DNA of 64,000 nucleotides from Rhodobacteraceae bacterium S2214 (GTDB lineage Bacteria; Pseudomonadota; Alphaproteobacteria; Rhodobacterales; Rhodobacteraceae), in the NCBI GenBank assembly GCA_025141675.1, contig CP081161.1:186001-250000 (forward strand), in the 5' to 3' direction. The notes beneath the pieces were generated by a model that was not told the DNA's origin, ran no database searches, and saw nothing but the letters and a program-made list of their open reading frames with translations. A program made the position numbers and the translations under genes. Shown in pieces: positions 62,517-64,000 of this stretch (position 1 is its first letter; each line of letters begins with the position of its first letter).

Positions 62517-63524
62517 CTACAGGGTCTCTGACCAGCACGGCAAGAGATCATTTTTCGCAGGTGTTGCGTGGTAAATGCCGCGTGCAATCGCGCGGCTTAG
62601 GCAAACGGCGGCTGCATGTCCAATCGCCAGAAGCGCGCCATCATCGACAGGTTCTTTGGCATCACCCGTCGATACCGCAAAAACAAGATCCCCATCGAAG
62701 GGCGTATGCGACGGCACAATCGCACGAGCCATACCGTCGTGTGCTGCAACAGCGACGCGTTGGCATTGCGCTTTGGTCAACGGCGCATCAGTCGCAACAA
62801 TTGCGATCGTTGTATTGGTGGGCTGACCAGACGCCGCCATTGCAGCCGCCTTTTGACTATCCGGTAGATCGCCCAACTGTGCAGAGGGATTGACGCCATA
62901 GCCGCCGAATTCTTCCCCGACCTCATAGGGCGCAGCCCAGAAATGGCGGGTATCTGGCGTTGTAACAGACCCAACCGGATTAGCCGCAACTAACGCGCCC
63001 ACAGTCGTCCCATCTGGCAAAACAGCAGAAGCCGATCCTAACCCGCCCTTTTGCATCGCAGCCGTCGCACCTGTACCAGCACCAAAACTGCCCAGCGCGA
63101 ATTCTGAACCTGCCGCATCATATGCCGCCCGCCCAAGCGCGCGATACGGGTTCTGATCCCACGTCTTGGCGCCCCCATTGATCAGATCGAACAAGATTGC
63201 ACCGGGCACCAAGGGGACTGTCACATTGCCTACGGCAAAACCGCGTCCAGCCGCATGCAGACCGTCCATTACGCCGGACCCCGCATCTAGACCAAAAGCC
63301 GATCCACCAGACAGAAACAGCGCGTCGACGGCTGGCACCAATTTATCAGGGGCCAGCAAATCCGTTTCACGCGTTCCAGGTGCACCGCCCATAACATGCA
63401 CCGAAGCTGTAAACGGGGCATCCGCCGTCACCACGGTCACGCCGCTTTTGACATCGCTGTCTTGCGCATTTCCGACCCGCAAGCCGCGCACGTCGGTGAT
63501 CAGATTGAGGGGGCCGGTTTTCAT
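62517..63524 (-). CDS. P1-family peptidase (DmpA/NylC type, Ntn hydrolase)
   Basis: This 335-residue protein of the S58/NylC family self-cleaves to expose a nucleophile. N237-T238 in QPTNTTIAIVATDAPLTKAQ aligns with the Asn-Thr cleavage site of NylC, and HDGMARAIVPSHTPFDGDLVFAVSTG continues the match. ALFLSGGSAFGLDAGSGVM in the first half is conserved. Aminopeptidase or amidase activity is expected; the natural substrate is unknown. It lies downstream of the peptide-type ABC ATPase, which hints at peptide use. Confidence 0.88.
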   Translation of the reverse strand: MKTGPLNLITDVRGLRVGNAQDSDVKSGVTVVTADAPFTASVHVMGGAPGTRETDLLAPDKLVPAVDALFLSGGSAFGLDAGSGVMDGLHAAGRGFAVGNVTVPLVPGAILFDLINGGAKTWDQNPYRALGRAAYDAAGSEFALGSFGAGTGATAAMQKGGLGSASAVLPDGTTVGALVAANPVGSVTTPDTRHFWAAPYEVGEEFGGYGVNPSAQLGDLPDSQKAAAMAASGQPTNTTIAIVATDAPLTKAQCQRVAVAAHDGMARAIVPSHTPFDGDLVFAVSTGDAKEPVDDGALLAIGHAAAVCLSRAIARGIYHATPAKNDLLPCWSETL

Positions 63525-63544
63525 CAGTTCCCTTTTCAGTGGTT

Positions 63545-64000
63545 TCACCCATCGTCCGGTAAAGTCGGCGCGGCTGCAAGCAATGTTTGCGTGTATGGAT
63601 GCTGCGGATTTTGGAAAACGTCTTCGGTCGCGCCTTGTTCGACGATCCTGCCCGCTTGCATGACAAGCACCTTATCCGTGATCGTCCGCACAACCGACAA
63701 GTCATGCGAGATAAACAGGTAAGAAAACGACCGTTGCGCGCAAAGTGCTGCGATCAGATCAAGCACTTGCGCCCGCACAGACACATCAAGCGCAGAGACG
63801 GCTTCGTCAAAAACGATCAGATCGGGTTGCGTGATCAAGGCGCGTGCAATGGCGATGCGCTGACGCTGCCCGCCTGAAAATTCATGAATGTATTTGTGAG
63901 CGTCTTCCGGTTTCAAACCGACGTCGGATAGCACCTGAGCCACTTGGGTGTGCTGTTCCGCTTGTGTCGGCCTGGGGTCGGACAAATGGAATGGCTCTGC
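63545..64000 (-). CDS. Peptide-type ABC transporter ATPase, cut by right edge
   Basis: The C-terminal 151 residues of an Opp/Dpp-family ATPase are visible. They include the signature FSGGQRQRIAIARAL, Walker B DLIVFDEAVSALD, H-loop LFISHD and the family tail EDVFQNPQHPYTQTLLAAAP. The Walker A half lies beyond the window, and the frame is open to the edge, so no start is given. The gene is followed by the P1 peptidase and pgm. Size and tail fit a DppF/OppF-like or GsiA-like subunit. Confidence 0.9.
   Translation of the reverse strand, partial: AEPFHLSDPRPTQAEQHTQVAQVLSDVGLKPEDAHKYIHEFSGGQRQRIAIARALITQPDLIVFDEAVSALDVSVRAQVLDLIAALCAQRSFSYLFISHDLSVVRTITDKVLVMQAGRIVEQGATEDVFQNPQHPYTQTLLAAAPTLPDDG

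Overview
The window looks like chromosome from an aerobic anoxygenic phototroph of the Rhodobacteraceae (Roseobacter group). The evidence is a large bacteriochlorophyll/carotenoid/reaction-centre gene block of proteobacterial type that carries the O2-dependent enzymes AcsF and CrtA. It also holds an alphaproteobacterial petABC cytochrome bc1 operon, a Rhodobacter-type cytochrome c2 and PpaA/PpsR regulators. No insertion sequence, prophage, CRISPR array or rRNA was seen.

Layout. 1-4.6 kb: a secreted protein cut by the left edge, gltD, uppP, a decayed flavoprotein gene, an NDUFA9-like protein and tRNA-Leu(CAG). 4.7-11.7 kb: a purine-ring catabolism cluster (ureidoglycine aminohydrolase, NCS2 permease, AllA, a PuuE-UraD fusion, hydroxyisourate hydrolase, a LysR regulator, PuuD). 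Together these cover urate to glyoxylate except for allantoate amidohydrolase. 11.7-15.0 kb: a TPP riboswitch and thiBPQ. 15.1-17.9 kb: petABC. 18.2-23.6 kb: two tandem outer-membrane barrels, two glutathione transferases, a PaiB-like flavoprotein, mtaB and dapF. 23.7-28.4 kb: tRNA-Lys(TTT), an SH3 lipoprotein, aroC, an EamA transporter, an HU-like protein and AMP nucleosidase. Adenine deaminase follows.

30.3-56.2 kb is the photosynthesis block. tspO-crtB-crtI run leftward and crtA-bchI-bchD-bchO run rightward. A long leftward array starts at bchF: bchF-N-B-H-L-M-lhaA-puhA-puhB-puhC-orf98-acsF-puhE-hemA-cycA. The regulators ppaA-ppsR run rightward on the far side of bchF. Two PpsR/CrtJ-type TGT-N12-ACA sites lie in each of the two divergent control regions (crtI/crtA and bchF/ppaA). 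The block makes Mg-tetrapyrroles up to chlorophyllide, phytoene and its desaturation products, the RC-H subunit and assembly factors. It lacks crtCDEF, bchCXYZ, bchG/bchP and the puf genes, so those must lie elsewhere.

56.2-64 kb: a periplasmic copper chaperone, a four-PAS GGDEF-EAL protein, a beta-hydroxyacid dehydrogenase, phosphoglucomutase, a P1-family peptidase and an ABC ATPase cut by the right edge. Three copies of a dispersed intergenic motif sit downstream of aroC, acsF and pgm. The copy after acsF forms strong stem-loops that divide the photosynthesis array.
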